Shown here piece by piece: positions 12,099 through 25,300 of a stretch of DNA of 64,000 bases (position 1 is its first letter; each line of letters starts with the position of its first letter). The stretch is from Dimorphilus gyrociliatus (lineage: Eukaryota; Annelida; Polychaeta; Dinophilidae), in the NCBI GenBank assembly GCA_904063045.1, contig CAJFCJ010000010.1:806001-870000 (forward strand). The letters are read 5' to 3'. A program made the position numbers and the translations under genes. Under the pieces are notes generated by a model that searched no databases, had not been told where the DNA came from, and saw nothing but the letters and a program-made list of their open reading frames with translations.

Positions 12099-13484
12099 GT
12101 TTCATGAATTTCCCATAATTTAATTCCATAAGAATTCTTTAAAATTAGCCAAATCAACTGTTTCTTTTAGTTTTCTTTTTAAAATTAATAAAAATAATTC
12201 TTTTTCATTAAACAAAACTAAAAATTCGCACTTGAAATAATTAAAAATAATGAATAAATCTTTTAATTGTTCTTCTTTGAATATAAAGAAACTTTTATAT
12301 CCAATTTAACTTTTTATTTTTTGAAACAAATTAGATGAATAAGAGAAATTTAAGAAAAGCAAAAGACTAGAATAGAAACAGAGAGATTCGTTGTTTAAAA
12401 ATTAAATCAAAAAAGACAAAAGAAGTTTAAGTACTCCAACTAGTTTTAATGCTAAAAAGGAATTATTAATAATTTATAAAATAATGGAAATTACTTGATC
12501 AAGTGCACTTTCCTTGATTTTTTTAATGATTTTAAAGAAATTATAATAATAGTTTAAAAGTAAATTGAATATGATATTTGCTTTTGTAAAGAATTAGGAT
12601 ATGACTGTATAGTATGAATTTTTTATTAGTAGAATTTAGTATGGTAAATCTGGTCAGAGGAAAGTAAGATGAGGTGAACAAGAAGAAGAAAAGAGGGTGG
12701 AGGAGGAGGAGGAGGAGGAGGGAAAAAATCACTAATACTGTAACTTTATGCTTTAACCGTTAAATGTTAAATAAATAAAAATATTGAATATGCGTAGGAG
12801 AAGGTAGAAAAATTAAATAAACAGAAATTATTATAGATATATAAAAATAGAAAATGGTTAAAGTGATACACTACGCCAAAAGTTATTAATTGTTTAATAT
12901 ACCATATAAGGAAAAAAATAATGGATTGTTTTATCTTTTATTCTGAATAGTTGCTTCAAGTTTGCATATAATGCAATCTTTCTTAAATAAATATTAAAAA
13001 ATATGAAGAATTTTAGATGTTTTTCTTTTTTTATGAAAGGGGTATTTTTGTTAAAAGCGTCTAAAGTTCTTATCCAATTTCAAAAACAAGATAAGTTGCT
13101 ATAAACATCTTTTCAAAAGCTGATAAAAGAAGGAATACCTAGTTTTATAACTGATGCAACAAAAACATGTAAAAGTGGCAAACCACTCGTCTTATGAAAA
13201 AGAGAAAGTAGTATTAATGTTAAAAATATGAAAGTATAACTTTGCCTTTTCAATTTTTAAGTTTTAGATAGAAATACACTTTCCTCTAATTGGAGTCGAT
13301 AATTTCGTAATTAACCTTTAAAGGTTAAAAACATAGAGATATAAATATAGAAAAGTATGTTATTTTACATTAGCGACACGTGCAATAAATTTATTTTGTT
13401 TTTTAAATTAATAAGTTATTAATCAATTTCTTGATTTTTCGATCCTTTTATGTAAATATAATATTTATCTTCCTTAGCTTTCAT
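12099..13484. other. AT-rich intergenic stretch
   Basis: No supported gene. It contains the (GGA)n repeat at 12699-12722. Confidence 0.45.
12699..12722. repeat. (GGA)n microsatellite
   Basis: About eight GGA units within a purine-rich tract. Confidence 0.9.
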
Positions 13485-14262
13485 CTAGACTTTCACTTTC
13501 TAATAAAAATATCCTCCTTTCATAATAAGTATATATTTTGTTACGCAGTGTTAAATATGCTTTCCTGAATCTGTTATGAGCTTCATGCTAAAGAGGACCT
13601 AAGCTTATATCTAAGCGATAAAGGCTGAAGCTCTACCATAAATGTGGTCTTGTCCAATTTCTAGCTTCGTCTAAAGAATAATCTAATAATAATAGAGTTT
13701 AGCAAACAAAACAAGACAACCGATACATTAGATAATATTTTGGCCTATTAAATTTCCTCCTCAAGTTGTTTATCCTATTGTAATATTTCGCGTCGACTAG
13801 TGTTTATTGACTAATCAAGCAAAAGATCAAGACTTTGAAACGAGAAGCAAATCAGTATGAAGCATAGATGCGTTCATCTACGAGAAATGTATAAAATAAT
13901 ATGGCATAGAAGTCATTTGTCTTATCAACACATCTATAATGTAGCCATTAAGAGAATAGTCTTAAATGAACACAAAACCAATGTTAAAAACAAATAAAAT
14001 ACCGTTCTTTTTTGTATTAAGGAGCTTAGTGTATTATCCAGCTTTTATTATACATAACCACTCTATAAGTAAATTATTTACAGTTTATAAGAATAAAAAT
14101 TTTCTATTATATTTGTCTATTAAATTATAATATGGCCATAGCACTGGAATACAAACTACAACTTAAATCATATATTTTACAGATTTATTACCAGTTTGCT
14201 CTATTAAGTGTCTTCTGTTCTCTTCATAACATTCCAGACATTGCAGTAAATTGTGAACTTGA
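13485..14262 (-). pseudogene. Decayed tandem duplicate of the upstream GPCR
   Basis: The order and orientation match the intact GPCR at 10888-11984. The stretch at about 13540-13795 aligns with its exon 2 (TM6-TM7-tail): the plus-strand words CTTTCCTGAATCTGTTATGAG and CTTTCTGAATCTATGATGAG correspond. The stretch at 14043-14062 aligns with the start of exon 2 (TTATACATAACCAC against TTATGCACAGCCAC). The stretch at about 14178-14250 aligns with exon 1, with an almost identical run CCAGACATTGCAGTAAATTGT. The intron position is kept. Many indels and stops are present, so no receptor can be made. It is an old local duplication. Confidence 0.82.
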
Positions 14263-17200
14263 CCGTTATTTTAAAAATGAGAATGTATATGATATGTTTC
14301 TATATTTTTATGAATAGTGTCCTTGTTTAATAAAGAAAATGAACTAATCAGGATAGTTATCTAGTTAACGGTATCTTTTTAATCCGTGGACAATAACGAA
14401 AATACATTTTCTCTATGAAATCCTTTAATTTATCCATGAAATAATTGTTTAATATTAGAAAGCTATTTGACAAACTTTCCTTTAGTATCTTTTCTCGTAA
14501 ATAATTAATGTTTTCTCTCTTTTTTCCTGTTTCTTTCTTTATCTTTCTCTCTGTCCTTCCCTCTCTCATTAGTAAGATATTTACAGTTGTTTAATTAAAA
14601 ATAATACTAGTTTGACAAGTCATTATGTTTAGTAACAACAAATGAAGATGTTTGTAGGAGAAATTAGATTACGAATGTCTTAAACGTGTAGATTGCAACG
14701 ATTCGTAGACTATAACAAATCACTTATGAAAATAGAAAACTATATATATTTCAATTACATTACTCTTTATAGGCTCTTTAAAAACAGTGTCACAGTATGC
14801 TTTTTACTTCTATATTTAAATGACAATTACTTTTAATAGATAATCTCTTCATAAATAGAGGCATTTTATATGGAATAAACTTCGATAGACAATTAATTAT
14901 AATTCTTTTAAAATAGTTGAAATATCGACCACCGACTTTTTTTACTTAGATAATTTATATTTAAAACTTTATTTGGAAAAAAATTCAATATTCTCAGTCT
15001 ATACTTTTCTACCAAACGTTTTAATGTTATATTGTCGATTGTTTCTATATTCTAACTTATCATGTTGCTCATATCTTTTTCCTTTCCACAAGTTGAGTTT
15101 ATTAAACTGACTGACTAAGTCATCTTACTTAAGGAATGAACAAGAAAAAGTTTATATTTTCTATATAGAAGCTATTCACTTACAAAGCTCAGCATTTCGA
15201 ATCTTGACATCAAATTTGGACATTATATTAATACGTGCTTGTCCAAAATCTTACAATGAAATTAATAGATTGATAGGATTGTAGATAATCCTGCTAGTTT
15301 AAGAAATTTACAAGCTTTCTTTAGATTTCTAAGAAAAGTTTTCCATCCTTATCGACTTCCGTAACAAGTAAATAGTCAAACAAACTAGACTGTTGTTTAC
15401 TTGTTTTTTAATCGATAAATGAAGAGTAGCTTAATGATTTAAATCTCTGTTTACTATCATACATTGTAAACCTCAAAATAGAAAAATGATAGGAGTCATT
15501 AATTATCTTTAATTATCTCAGAAAGAAAAAATATTCTAATACTGCACAAGATCTATACAATTCTAATATTAAATGTGTTTATTAATAGAAAGGATATTTA
15601 TCTTTTTTTCGGGTTACATTTGACAAACTGTGTTTGATGAAATTGATGAAAAAAGAAACTATAAATATTATCACTATCCTGAGATCTAATTCGTTAATAA
15701 AAGATCACAAAATTGATTCTTAAACAATACAAATTTTATGAAATTTGTTAATGAATTAATCAGTCTAAAAGAAATCTATTTTATTTGACTTAAGAATAAA
15801 AATTCCAGAATATTCATAAACTGTACAAACATATAACTTTTCTTTTAGTATGAATTATTCATTTTTCGTAACATTAGCAATAAAATAAAACAATTTACTT
15901 AATTAATCATTATTTCTTTTGTTTTTAATGACAGATATGAAAGTTTTAAAAAGAGAAATTTCCCATCAAGAAAATATGTGTCTAATAAAAGGAAAAGGTT
16001 ATGTTATTGCGTCTTCATTCTTTATCAAATTTCCATTTTTTTCCAACTTCACCCTCATCCTTTGCTATAATATTACATTTAATTAATTAACATATTCTAC
16101 TATGTTCTACTCAGAGCTACTTAACGTAATTTCAATAAAATCAAACATTTTAAACTTTTTTCAACTTGTTCAATTGATCAGTATGAAAATAAAATAAATC
16201 ATTAATTCTGTTATTGTTTTGTTTTTTTAAAAAAAAAAATAAGACATTTCCTTTTTACTTCCTAGAAAAAAATTTATTGAATTGCTTTTGAAACAAGCTG
16301 TTGTAATTATTATTTTTGAAAAAAAAACTAAATTAAGTCTCTCCAGTTTTTTAGTTTCTAATTATTGACTAGATCATAATTGAACTTGTTTCGATTACTC
16401 AATTGATTAGTAGTTGATCAATACAGTTATAGTAGGCTAAAATACTGGCCTTATAATATTCATTAGTGATTTAAAAGATAGTCATTTAAGTAGAAAGCAA
16501 CTTATTGTGGGATATTTTGAAAATTAAAAAAGTTAAATACAGATATAAAGGGAATGCAATGATTATAATTATATTTTCAAATTAAAGGAAAAAATGTACT
16601 ATTTTGGAAATGTATACATATTTACTATAAATTTGGATCGAATATTATCAATTTAACGACAATGATATTTGTGTTATGTAAAATATAAAGGTATGCCATA
16701 AAATCTTTTCATTATATAGTTGAATATTTTTTTTTGTAGGCCTAATCAAATGAACGTCATTGTTTTCTATAAGACTTTTATTTCATAGTGATAATACAAC
16801 GACAAAACAAAAAATAATAATCACTGAGATACAACTTTTCTGCTGCTGTTATAAATAGTATTACTAATGAATGAACATTATTTAATGTAAGAATAGGCAT
16901 ATTGTTTCTTGTAATAAAGAGAGAGAAAGAGAGATTCATTGGAAAAAATTCGCGCTATTCTCTCAAATATTCTACCTTAGATAACCTTTGTTAATGATTC
17001 ATCTTCAGTAAATTAAATAGAGTATGATATAAAAATTTCTTCCTCATATTACAGGGAAAAATTGAATTTCTTTGCTACATCTATTAGCCTAAAAGACTAT
17101 TTAGGAAGATTTTTGTGGCATAAGTATATATTTAATGCGTAGACATACTGCATATGAATAAATTTAGGATAAAATCTTTAATAAGAAGATCAAAATCTGA

Positions 17201-17980
17201 AGAAAAAAATTATATGCAATATTCATGAATAAATAGGTCAACATGGATTAATTTAAAATGCAGAAAACATGCTTTTAAACTTTGTATAACTTCAAATATG
17301 TACCAACAATGCATACTGCATATACATTATATAGATATATATAATACGTATTAAATTTAACAGCTTTTAATTGATTTTTTTTTATAGAAAGTATAACCTT
17401 GTCAATTTAGACTAATTTTATTCATTCAAAAAGTAACAAATACAATGTTAAAAATATTTATTCTTCTCTTAAATCAATGTTTTCTTTTATATAATGAAAA
17501 CTGGAACATACCTTATCTCTCTTATAGTCCAACATTTCTCTTTCTTTAAAGATTCTAGATTAAAATCATTAAGGTGGAAAAAAGTGGAGGCGGATAAGAG
17601 AATGGGGAAAATTATATGATTAAAACTTTAAAAAAGTTTATCGCTGATATTGTAAAACTCCCTTCTTCTCTTGTTATTAATATTCTTATTCTCTCATTTT
17701 CTTCTTTTTTTTTTGTTAAAGTTGCACAAAAAAAAGAAGCATATTTTTTTAATTGATCTTTTCAGCCTGTTCATACTTTTCCGATTTTACAGAATACCGT
17801 TTACAGGATAAATGAAAAAAATTATAGGCTTAGTTATGAAGAGTATATACACCGTAATATTTTAATATCGATTATATATAACATCTGTTATAAAAAAATT
17901 GTTAATTTTTCTCATTATAAATGAAATACATGAGGTTAAAACATATAATAAAGTTATTATTTCAATGAAATTTTTTAAGT
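14263..17980. other. AT-rich intergenic stretch
   Basis: No exon-like segment with supporting splice sites was seen. It holds TAGGCCTA at 16737-16744 and a short (GA)n at about 16917-16935. Confidence 0.45.
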
Positions 17981-19668
17981 ATGACTGATTTTAGTGAAGA
18001 TGGTTTTGATAACAGATCTGTTTCGGCCGAATCGGCATCGTCTTCCGAACAAGAAACAAAGGATGGAATTGTTTTACCTATATATCCTTCATTCCAAGAG
18101 GAGAATACTAATAATGGAACTCGTATAATATATCCATACGAAATTAATGATAGTCAAGCTCACCTACAATCATTAGAAGGTCTACCTTGTTCTGAAAATT
18201 ACAGTGATGTTACTCTTATTGTTGGTAGTAGAACTTTTTCAGCTCATAAAGTATTTTTAGGCCTTAAAAGCGATGTATTCCAAACTATGCTTACATCAAA
18301 AAAATGGAAAGATTCAGAGAAGACGGAGGTCTCCTTGCACGAAACTGTTGAATGCGAGCATGTTTTTCATTTATTCTTGAAATACTTTTATACAACAAAA
18401 TTAACACTATGTTTAGATAATGTTAAAGCTTTACATATCCTGGCCGACAAGTATAATGTTTCGGAAATGCAGAAACAATGCACGCAATATATGATTGAAC
18501 ATATACCAGTTGAATGCTGTATTAACAAAACTGTTGAATGGCTTGAATACGCCCAATCCTGTCAACATAGCGAATTAGAGAATAAATGTATGCAATTCAT
18601 TTGCTCTAACATAGATATTGTTATATCTTCGTCCGCTTGGCTACAATTAAGCAAAGAAAATATGAGAGTTGTACTCTCCAATTCAGATTTGATATTGAAG
18701 AATGAATATATTCTATTACAAGCCTTGCTACGTTGGATCGATCACAAAGATTTCGAAGAGAGAGAGGCTCTTTTTGCTCAATATATATCTCTCATAAGAT
18801 TTCCGTTAATCCTCCCTAAACATTTAATGGAATTTGAAAGAGAATTTATGAATTATGATGGTATTACTCAAGATAATTCAGGTTTAATGCAACAAGAAAT
18901 TATCAAGGCCTACAGGCATCATGCAATACCTTTTTTTGAGAGACCAAGTTTCTATTGTTGTAACTCATCTGATTATACACCAAGAATTTACACTCATTCA
19001 CAATTTTGTCACGAATTTAAAATAGATTTTAGAGTTGTAAAAAAGGGTCATAGAGCATCTTGCGAATTCAAAACAGGTTAATATATAAATTCATAAACGT
19101 AGATAATAACTGTATATGTTTTTTTTTTGAGAAATCCATCTAATATCTAGCTTCCTCTTTCTTTATATAGAAACATAAATTTATTCATCTATAAAATAAA
19201 TGTATATTAAATAAAAATATATCTATATTCATTCTAATTCTTTTCATATTATTCATAGGTTTGTCAAGTTCCTATGCGGACAGAAACCACTTCTTATGGA
19301 AGGCTATTTTTGAGTGCAGGAATCCCCCAGATAGCCACGGTAGGCACTTTAGAAACTTAAGCAGGAATAATTTAACTGAGAAGGATACCAACTCTCAAAG
19401 CTATTCTTTCCGTTTAAAATTACAAAATTCAACTGCAGATGGAGCAACCTGCTTTGTCGATTTATCAATCAGACGTCAACAAAATAACGTCTCTTTTATA
19501 AATCCTAATTTAAACATTTGCAAACATTTTTCAACAACTGATTGTGAGATAGTACTTGACAAATTTATTGACAAAGACGAGTTATTTTGGAGTGAAACCG
19601 CCTTTAGTGGATTTGGAATTGTTAAGAATTGTGTTACTCTCTATATAACGATAAGACCTGTAATATGA
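17981..19668 (+). CDS. BTB-BACK protein with C-terminal MATH-like domain (BTBD17/Tango10-like)
   Basis: Exon 1 is 17981-19076 and exon 2 is 19259-19668 (donor ACAG|GTTAAT, acceptor TTCATAG, phase 1, intron 182 bp), giving 501 residues, close to the vertebrate BTBD17 length. The order is a Ser/Glu-rich N-terminus (1-60), then a BTB/POZ domain about 67-175 (SDVTLIVGSRTFSAHKVFLG, then YFYTTKLTL and LADKYNV), a BACK domain about 185-290 (LQALLRWIDH, IRFPLI), and a C-terminal beta-rich segment about 330-501. The last segment ends in KNCVTLYITIRPVI and resembles the TRAF/MATH-like end of the BTBD17 family. BTB proteins of this build commonly act as dimeric Cullin-3 adaptors or scaffolds. The specific role here is inferred. 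Without the second exon the protein would stop just after a truncated end, so splicing is needed. Confidence 0.85.
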
Positions 19669-21082
19669 TAAAATTTCGTTATATAACATTATCTTTATCA
19701 TCATTTTTTATCGCATGTCTCTTTAATTTTATCGTTAGTTTCATAATCAAACAAAAAAACATTAAACAGAAAAAGTTTCTACCTTTTTTCTTTACCTATA
19801 GTTCATAAACTAGGGTATACAGCATGAGAAAAAGTAATAAATGACCTCATTTCTCTTTTGCTTTTTCTCCCTTTATAGCTAAAGACGTCATTTTCTGCTT
19901 AAATTATATTTTAAATACAAGAGCCGATAAAACCACCTTTTTCTCCTCTTTACATCTTTAAACATCTCTTCTCTTTGATTGATCAGGCCAATAAAGCCAG
20001 TAAATGAGCGGAAAGAGAGGTAGAGCTCTAAACGGGACAAACCACTTAATATAAAAGGTCTTTACAGAAGAAAAGGGCTTTAAAATTAGAGTATTTTACC
20101 CTCGATTATTAGTTAGTTTGGGAAGGTTAATAGTGAAAATTGAGATCTTCAATAATGAAAATTGTTTTGTAAGTGAGTTACAAGACTATTTTTTAAAAAA
20201 TGATTAGACTTGAGAGGAAGTTCTTTGTTTTGTGCAATATAAAAGGATTTATAAGAAACAGCATATAGTACGCATGTCATGCATATATTGCGAAATAAGC
20301 ACAAGAAAAAGTTGTTTAATCGGACAAAAAATACAAATGAGATTAATAAAAAACTATCTAATTATAAGAAAAAAAATAGAGGAAAAAGCCCATAAAAAAA
20401 TAGTAATCATCTGCTCTATTTCCTTCATAGTCGTATTGGTGAAGCGATGCTCTCAATTAGAAACATTACTATACTGAGAGAAGTGTTTCGGGGAAAATTT
20501 ACTTTATTCTTTAAAGGGTTGTATCTGTTGCATGTTAAGTTACGTGAGTTACATATATCTATAGATTAAAATACTATATAAAGCATCAATTTAGCATAGC
20601 TTCCACCAATATTCCTTTCTAGATTTCAGTTATTGATCTTCCTATGAATGGAATGGCAAAGACGAATAGATCTAAAGAAGTCTGTCCTTTAGAGTACTTT
20701 TTTTTAGAAATGATATATCAAATAAATAATTAATTACCTATATTAATACTATATATTTATATATATATATATATACAGTATATATATAGATTAATATATG
20801 GTTCACCCAATGATATACTTACCTATTGCAAGTAATTACATTTTGTATAGAGCCTTTCCGAATGAAAGTTAAAATTGCTCCGTTACTGATAAAGATAGGC
20901 TCGACAACTTTTATCTTTATTGTTTATATAGAAAGGCAATTTTTTAGCACAACATTATTCTGAAATTTGTGATAGAACTCATGATAAAAAACGCCTGACA
21001 CCTGTACATTTCGCACCTTTCATTAGCATCTATATGGTAAACTGGGCAAGAAGTTTATACCATTTTAAGAAGACTTTCAAAC
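19669..21082. other. Intergenic region between BTB gene and VPS62-like gene
   Basis: It contains an (AT)n tract with a central CAG at about 20755-20790. Open frames near 20232-20477 are of chance composition. The last 200 bases should contain the promoter of the next gene. Confidence 0.4.
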
Positions 21083-22244
21083 ATGAAAGGTATTCAGGTC
21101 TCAATTTTTTTCGGCTTCATTCTCTTTGCTTCTGGACAGAGATTTATAATTAAAGACAATAATGGGGTAAAGAATATTTTAATTTACTAAAAAGTAAAAA
21201 AAGAAAACTTTTATCCTAAACGCGTTTCTTTTTTTTTTTACTACATTTTTCAAATCAGCTGCCAACACTAGCCGTTGATTTATTAAGTACAGCAAATAAA
21301 CTTTACGCTGATGAATGCAATAATGGCGATTATGAGGTATTAAAATGGTCACTTTTTCTATTTAAGCATCACCAAATGTATCATTTCTCTTTTTCTTTAT
21401 AAAACATTTATACTTGTTAAAAGTTATCCATATGGGAGACTAATGTAACTCTGCCCGAATATATAGTTGGACAAAGAGCTCAAGATGATTTAGGTCCAAT
21501 GAGAGGCTATATTCCACATGTTCAAGATATCACCAGTAAGTACTGTATATTTAAAAGAAAAACGATTGTAAAAATGAGAGCAAAAATATGAACGATCTAT
21601 TTTTATAACAAAGAATATTCTCTAAATTCCTTTTCTGTTTCTTTTTAAAAAGGAAATGCAAGTAATATTGCTTTAGTTGAGCCAGAAAGTTTCTTAGAAT
21701 TATGGAACAATACTGGTAGCTCTAGTTGCACTAGATTCTCTGTTTGGCGTCTAAACTGCCCTAATGGTAAAGTAGATCAATTTCAATGAATAAAAGAAAT
21801 TTAACAAAAATTTATTGTTATGATATTTTTTCTTCTTGCAAATAATTAGGATTTCGGGCACTCGGCGACATTGCAACCTTCTGTGAGCCTAATGAGCCAT
21901 GTACCTTACCAGCACCGGACAGTTATAAAAGTAAATTAAGGTGTGTTAGACAAGATCTGTTAGAAACCTGCAGCTTTGATGATGATGATATTTGGAGTAC
22001 TGATGGTAAGATTATTGTCTAAATTTACATGTTTTTTCCTGTAATTTTCAAAAAGATATAATTATATTCATTTTTCTTTTTGCTTTAAATAGGAGACTCA
22101 GTTGCTACACCTGCTTCCCTCTGGCGTACATCGGGCGACCTGGGTATTGGTGGTTTATATCATATGAATGAGAAGTCAGCTACTGAAAAACCTCTAAACG
22201 GAGTTTGTTACTGTTTGAAAAGATTAGATCCCGAAATAGTTTAA
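21083..22244 (+). CDS. Secreted VPS62-domain protein (six exons)
   Basis: The exons are 21083-21166, 21259-21336, 21424-21535, 21653-21766, 21850-22005 and 22093-22244, all with GT-AG junctions and matching phases, giving 231 residues. Residues 1-18 form a signal peptide (hydrophobic core FFGFILFA, then SG). The rest matches the VPS62/DUF946 beta-prism pattern: FSVWRLNCPNGFRALGDIA, then CEPNEPC, then LRCVRQDLL, a short acidic linker with IWS, and SLWRTSGDLGIGGLYH with a closing VCYCLKRL. The repeated W-x-(n)-GD units and the CVR-x-DL element are the family's hallmarks. Yeast VPS62 is linked to vacuolar sorting. Here the signal peptide and even number of extra cysteines suggest an extracellular or lumenal protein. 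Its substrate is unknown. A poly(A) signal follows at 22322. Confidence 0.85.
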
Positions 22245-22321
22245 TCAAAGTCTACAAGTTAACTTGTACTTAAAAAAAAGGAAAAATGTTAAACTGAGAT
22301 AAAAATTCCGTTCATTTCTCC

Positions 22322-22327
22322 AATAAA
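22322..22327 (+). other. Poly(A) signal AATAAA of the VPS62-like gene
   Basis: Canonical AATAAA 78 bp after the stop codon on the coding strand. Confidence 0.5.
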
Positions 22328-24939
22328 TGAAATTCCTACCGTGTATATCAAGTATATTGAAATAGAAACGATAATGTCTTGAAACTCTATAGAAAACTCA
22401 TCATTTATTGCTTTTAAAACAAGAAAAATTAGATTAGATAATTATAGTTTAAATTGTAGCAATTCTATTTATGGATGTATCTAGATTGAACTAGCATGTT
22501 AAGTCCTACTTTCTTCTTTACAGATAATCAATTATAATTAAATTATCATTTTTATTACCCGATTAATTAGTAAATACGGCTGTTAACTTAATGTTTTATT
22601 AGCGGTTTTTTTGACATACTATTGATGTTTGATATCATTAAATAGAATAGGAATTTTTCAAATATCATAGTCCTAAATCTTTATCCTAAAAATGCTGGCC
22701 AAAGTCTATTTATTATGTAGATTTATATTCTTTATTATGTTACTTTCATTAACTTTGCATAAGCTACAAACGAAAAAACTTGTACGAACCTGGATAACTA
22801 AAATATTCTTCTTTTACTTCTCCTTCAACAGTTTATAGTGTGAAAACATTTTATTACATTAAATATCTCCCTTCCTCTCCTGGAAGAAAAATAATGTATG
22901 TTGTAATTATTGAGATTCTTGAAATTCTTTTCTATTTATATGCTTTGAATGCATACAAATAAAACAACAAAAATAAGAATATTTTGTCGATAGTTTTGCT
23001 TTAGTTTTTAAAAAGCTAATCGAAAAAAACAATCGACTGCAAAGTAAAAAAAATGATTTCAAAAGAGAAAGTACATTATAAAAAATAAACTATTACTAAA
23101 TAATCAGACATTATGATCACTTTTTCAAACTGTATATTCATTTTTACATCAACTTAAAAGATGAGCTGATCCAACCTAAGTACATGATGATTCATATAAG
23201 CTTTTACAAATGAAAACGCTTAAATATATAAATTCCTATATAATTGCAAATCGTACTGGAGAAAGATAAGTATATTTTTTTTATTTGCATAAAACTCTAG
23301 TCTGCCTTCAAAAGTTGTATATAGAACCTTCCTGCTGAAAAGGTAGCATGATTATTAAGTAACGTAAAATTTCAAATGTATATTTTTAGCTTAACAGATT
23401 AACTATTCTTTTCAATTTTCATATAAAAGAATCAAATTAAGAAGATCATAAAATGTCTAAAGTGTCCCTTTACGAGCCCATACTATTTATATATATATAT
23501 ATATATATGTAGCCTTATTATTCTTTACTTGAATACTTTTACTTATATCAACTTTTAAATTTTACTCTTTGCTGTACATATAAAAAACTACTAATTCCAG
23601 ATTATTGACCTTTTACATAAAAACACATGTTAATAGTATTTTCTATTATTTTTTATACATTCTGTAATTTATAAATCTATATTTAATTAGCATCTATACA
23701 ACTATAAAATGTTTTCTGATATTTAATATTATTAGTTTATTATACCATATTTTCATTTTATTTTTATCCTCCATTGTTCTAATAAATACAATATAATAGT
23801 AGTTTTTCTTTTTTTTAAATATTCTTTTAATGTATGAATTAATTGATTTTAAATGTAATTTTTTACAATCAGTTTTACAATTTAATTCCAGGTTTAATAA
23901 CATTTTTACGACTTAATGAGAAATCTAGCAATCTAAACTCTTTTTAAGATAAAAAAAACCTCACTTTTTTGTTTTGTTTGCAACGTCTAGACCATTTAAG
24001 GATTTTATTTTTAGCTATTTTTACGCAGAGAGATTAAAAATATCATTTTTATCGAAAATTTTTTCATATTGATTGTTTGTAGTGTATATTTCATTCTATT
24101 TCCATCTCTTATATATTGTATATATTTTGATATAAACTGCTATAAATACCCTTACTGGATGAAAATTAATTTTGAAATAAAACAAAAATAAATTGTATAT
24201 ACTTCTTAAATGCGTGAGATTTGTTTATCTATTATATTTTACCATTCTTCAGTATTTATTTTTATCCATTGAATATTATAAAAAGGGAAAAAATAGCTAC
24301 TTTAAATTTATTGATAAAAGGTATTATATGAATACAGGCAAACAAAAATTATTATTAAAAATGAAAAGGGAGAATAAATTACATTATCTAAATTGATAAA
24401 AGCTGTTATCGTTTATTGAGTTCTTTTACAATTTCTACTTACCCTTTGTTTTTAAATCTTTCGTTTTTCCATAATAAAAGCTTAGCTAACTTTTTCTGTT
24501 TTCATTATTTCTTTTCCTTGTCTTATTAATAGGATTTGATTAGTTAGAAAATTGTGAAAGGTTTCTTCTACAAAGGAGATAGATGCATTTTACTTAAATA
24601 TACATACATGCTGTATATACCGTATATTAGTACCCGAAAGTAGATGCTACACTATATAAAGACGCATATCTCTGCTCCCCTATACCTTATCAACCAAAAG
24701 CTACAAAATATTACCAATTTTGTTAATATATTTATTAACATTCTTTCTCGCAAAAACAGATATTTTTTTCTCATATCATTTAAGAAATAAAAAATTTTTT
24801 AATATAGTAGGCCTATTTGTTTTCGCCTTAATTAGTTCCTGCATAGACAGAATTTGTTCCATATCATAACTAATTCTAGTTCAATTGTATATGGGTAAGT
24901 GTGCACTAAAGAGTATTCCTTGATAATTTTTGTGCAGAA
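22328..24939. other. AT-rich intergenic stretch
   Basis: No supported gene. (AT)n at 23487-23509. TAGGCCTA at 24808-24815. Long A/T-only stretches give chance open frames. Confidence 0.45.
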
Positions 24940-25300
24940 AAAACAAAATGGGAAATCGAAAAATAGAATAGAGTAGTATTTTGGCGTAGATTTTACTTAC
25001 ATCCAAGGAGAGAGTTTGTAAGGAGGTCGCTAGGACAAAGAAATAATCTTACGTATATCACGAATATCATATTAAAATCGGTGAAGGAAGTATCGTGGTG
25101 TTGGGGCTTATATCGGATCCAGGCGAGGAAAAGGCCTATCAAGAGTTAATAATCAAATGATAGGTGGTGATTATATTAAATCAAAATTTGTTTGGGAATT
25201 GTATAAAAGCTGAAATCTTTTGGTAAGACGGAGCCAATTATCATGTCTTTAAAAAAAACTTTGGAAAGAAATTTTAAAAGGGTAATCGTTACCTTTTTTC
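24940..25300 (+). mobile_element. Tc1/mariner-family transposase relic (plus)
   Basis: A G+C-raised patch reads, through frame changes, as the middle of a Tc1-like transposase. At about 25014-25070 it reads FVRRSLGQRNNLTYITNI (family shape: VWRRPGQRNNPKYI). From about 25073 a shifted frame reads KIGEGSIVVLGLISDPGEEK (family: GGGSIMVWG-I-S). Downstream to about 25290, DNA similar to the region around the second catalytic Asp is still visible but out of frame. Stops and shifts show it is inactive. Terminal inverted repeats were not seen. Confidence 0.65.

Noticed and set aside
20232-20477. 81-codon plus-strand open stretch
   Set aside because: Lys/Ile-rich chance composition; no ATG at its start and no splice or family support.
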